From: Clostridiales bacterium
GTDB taxonomy: Bacteria > Bacillota > Clostridia > Oscillospirales > Oscillospiraceae
DNA: 7,187 nucleotides
NCBI GenBank assembly: GCA_003516765.1
Contig: DPCD01000047.1
Location: 11,199 to 18,385, forward strand
Direction: 5' to 3'
The notes under the pieces are model-generated. The model was not told where the DNA came from and searched no databases. It saw nothing but the letters and a program-made list of their open reading frames with translations. A program made the translations under genes and the position numbers. Positions 5,599-7,187 of this stretch are shown here, piece after piece. Each line of letters begins with the position of its first letter. Positions within the stretch are counted from its first letter, which is position 1.

Positions 5599-6873
5599 TT
5601 AATTGTCCGCCGTTATGATCTGCGAGAGGTCGACGGCGTATCCTGCCGCGTTTACGACATTTACCCCGTTGCCTCGGAACACGCAGTTATTGAAATCCAG
5701 CGTATCCGTGCCCGGCATCGCGGCGATGCGCACGGCGGTACCGTTATCTTCGTACACGCTGTCGCCATAGTAGCTGCCCGAGCACGTCGCGCCGCCGCGG
5801 TTGTCGAGCCACAGCCCCACGCCGTTGCCGCGGAACGTGCAGCCCGTGGCGTTGACCCAGCTGCCGAGGCCGCCGTAAGCGCCGATCTCCCAGTTTTCAA
5901 ACGTGCAGCGGTGCAGGAATGCTCCTTCGCTCGCCGAAAGGCCGATGCCCGTGCCGTCGCCCACAAAGCGGACGTTCGTGATGTTCGAGGGGTGAATGCC
6001 GCGCGTCGCAATCGTCACGGTGCCGGTGAACGTCGTGCCGCCCTCGCTGCCGATCAGATCGCAGCAGAAATTTTTCATCGTCAGTCCGCCCTCATACGTC
6101 ACCGCGGGCAGCTGCAAAATGTAGACCGACTTTCGATCCGCCTCGTGCGCGAGCGTGTCGAGCAGCGCGTTCAGGTCGTCGATCGTTGCCATCGGATAGT
6201 CGTTCTCCGTCAGCGTCACGACCGGGACGCGCGTGATCTTGACTGTGTGGCGCAGGCGCAGCGTGTCGCCGTTTTTGAGGTAGATCGTCCAGATGACGTT
6301 GCCCTCCCCCTCCTTGAGCTGCTCGGTGTGATAGCTCGGGATGGCCTCGATCGCCGCGTTGGAGGTTGTCGGGATGCATGTCTCGTCGATCTGCAAAAGC
6401 GTGATGCCACCGCACGGCGTGGTCGTCACCTCGTAGTGATCCACAAGGGCGAGAAATTCATTCTTCTTGTCCACGCCGCCGCCATTGTCGACAAAAACGC
6501 GGGAGCTCGACACCTGGCCGCGCACCTGATCCTCGCGGACCTCTACGGTGAAAAGCGGCTGGCCGAAAAACGGCGCGCCTCCCTGCGATTCAAAGCTCAG
6601 CGCCAGATGGAATGTCTGCCCGTCCGTTTCGTAGGTAAGCTCCGCGCCCTGCGCGTCGATGATCTTTCCTCGGTTGGCAAATCCAACCGCCGTCAATGTC
6701 ACCACCAATATCGCCGCCAGCAGGAGCGCCGCGGTGATGCGCCTGCGGCGTTTCGGCTTTGGCATTTCCGCAGGGCGCTTTTCGATCAGCACGCTTTCAC
6801 AGTAGGGGCAGAACAAAGCGTTTTCGACAAGCAGCGCGCCACAATGCGGACAGCGCTTTTCCTCAAAATTCAT
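5599..6873 (-). CDS. Zinc-ribbon, single-pass membrane protein with extracellular beta-helix
   Basis: A 424-residue protein of unknown function with a clear layout. C8-x2-C11 (CPHCG) and C22-x2-C25 (CPYC) form an N-terminal cytoplasmic zinc ribbon. A basic stretch, KPKRRRR (39-45), precedes one transmembrane helix (about 46-66), so by the positive-inside rule the remainder is outside. About 70-220 is a beta-rich region. About 230-247 is a helical lead-in. About 250-412 is a right-handed beta-helix with rungs such as VRFVGDGTG (301-309), HRCTFENWEIGA (321-332), CTFRGNGVGLWLD (345-357) and CVFRGNGVNVVN (397-408). This module is homologous to that of the large secreted protein downstream. The ATG at 6873 has GGAGGTG 7 bases upstream, inside the end of the kinase gene. 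The kinase stop and this start are one base apart (TGAGATG), so translation is coupled and the two probably work together. The cytoplasmic tail has one serine (S27), one tyrosine (Y24) and no threonine. It could be a kinase-linked sensor or a scaffold. Confidence 0.87.
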   Translation of the reverse strand: MNFEEKRCPHCGALLVENALFCPYCESVLIEKRPAEMPKPKRRRRITAALLLAAILVVTLTAVGFANRGKIIDAQGAELTYETDGQTFHLALSFESQGGAPFFGQPLFTVEVREDQVRGQVSSSRVFVDNGGGVDKKNEFLALVDHYEVTTTPCGGITLLQIDETCIPTTSNAAIEAIPSYHTEQLKEGEGNVIWTIYLKNGDTLRLRHTVKITRVPVVTLTENDYPMATIDDLNALLDTLAHEADRKSVYILQLPAVTYEGGLTMKNFCCDLIGSEGGTTFTGTVTIATRGIHPSNITNVRFVGDGTGIGLSASEGAFLHRCTFENWEIGAYGGLGSWVNATGCTFRGNGVGLWLDNRGGATCSGSYYGDSVYEDNGTAVRIAAMPGTDTLDFNNCVFRGNGVNVVNAAGYAVDLSQIITADN

Positions 6874-6874
6874 C

Positions 6875-7187
6875 TCACAGCACCTCCATCAGCGCTCGCG
6901 CGCTCTGATAGCGCTGCTCCGGCGCGGTCATCGTGCATTTGCGCACGATGCGGCCCATTTTCCCCGCCGCCATCTCGCGCGAGGGGTGCTTGCCCGTAAG
7001 CATGATATTGAGCAGCACGCCGAGCGAAAAAATGTCCGCCCGCTCGTCGGACTGGAAGATGCCATACTGCTCGGGCGCGGCAAAGCCCGTCGTGCCGAGC
7101 ACCTGCGTGTCGCTCTCGGACTCGTCCTTGTAGATGCGCGCGGCGTCAAAGTCGATGAGCACGGCGTCGCTGCCGCGCAGGATGACG
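6875..7187 (-). CDS. Ser/Thr protein kinase, C-terminal 103 residues
   Basis: Partial; the N-lobe and catalytic loop lie beyond base 7187. The visible part starts just after the catalytic loop (VILRGSDAVLIDFDAAR) and runs to the end of a Hanks-type kinase domain. The Mg-binding aspartate is in IDFD, a DFG motif with Asp in place of Gly. The activation segment follows and ends GTTGFAAPEQYG (31-42, the P+1 loop and APE motif). Subdomain IX reads DIFSLGVLLN (51-60). The conserved arginine of subdomain XI is in QRYQSARALMEVL (91-103), directly before the stop. Nothing follows the kinase fold: there is no transmembrane helix and no PASTA repeat, unlike PknB/PrkC receptor kinases. The kinase is therefore probably soluble, or anchored by a partner. 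The next gene, a zinc-ribbon membrane protein, starts one base after its stop. Substrates are unknown. Confidence 0.88.
   Translation of the reverse strand, partial: VILRGSDAVLIDFDAARIYKDESESDTQVLGTTGFAAPEQYGIFQSDERADIFSLGVLLNIMLTGKHPSREMAAGKMGRIVRKCTMTAPEQRYQSARALMEVL

Noticed and set aside
5449..6999. A 516-codon open frame on the plus strand
   Set aside because: It is antisense to the zinc-ribbon beta-helix gene and the kinase gene, and crosses the terminator at 5562-5594. Its product is arginine- and alanine-rich with no domain, as expected for the reverse strand of GC-rich coding DNA.

Overview
The window reads as chromosomal DNA of a GC-rich, strictly anaerobic Gram-positive bacterium of the clostridial type; an Oscillospiraceae-like gut anaerobe is my inference. 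The reasons are strong GGAGG ribosome sites before most genes, an S-layer-homology (SLH) protein, a hybrid-cluster protein with a Crp/Fnr regulator, a soluble eukaryote-like Ser/Thr kinase and intrinsic terminators. It holds seven protein genes, two of them cut by the window edges. I see no rRNA, tRNA, CRISPR array or insertion sequence.

Bases 1-1888 form a nitrosative/redox stress module. A Crp/Fnr-family regulator (1226-1888, +) is divergent from a two-gene operon on the minus strand: a ferredoxin-like iron-sulfur protein (1140-427), then the hybrid-cluster protein gene hcp (380 to beyond base 1). The 85-base divergent region carries a perfect TATAAT for the ferredoxin-hcp operon. A 14-bp palindrome, GTTGAATTTTCAAC, is centred 41.5 bases upstream of the start predicted from that TATAAT, which is the usual place for a class II Crp/Fnr activator. 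The layout matches the known HcpR-frdX-hcp association.

Bases 1889-1951 hold a strong bidirectional terminator shared by the regulator gene and the next operon, which converge on it.

Bases 1952-7187 form a cell-surface region, all on the minus strand. In transcription order it begins with the C-terminal end of a cytoplasmic Ser/Thr kinase (7187-6875). One base later starts a membrane protein (6873-5599) with a zinc ribbon, one transmembrane helix and an extracellular beta-helix. A terminator (5562-5594) and a probable new promoter follow. Next come a large secreted protein (5457-2875) whose C-terminal half has the same beta-helix module, and a small three-repeat SLH protein (2863-1952). The two halves are separate transcription units but share a homologous extracellular module. 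I infer a kinase-linked membrane protein beside a secreted relative that is exported together with a wall-binding SLH protein. The function is unknown, and this is the most novel part of the window.
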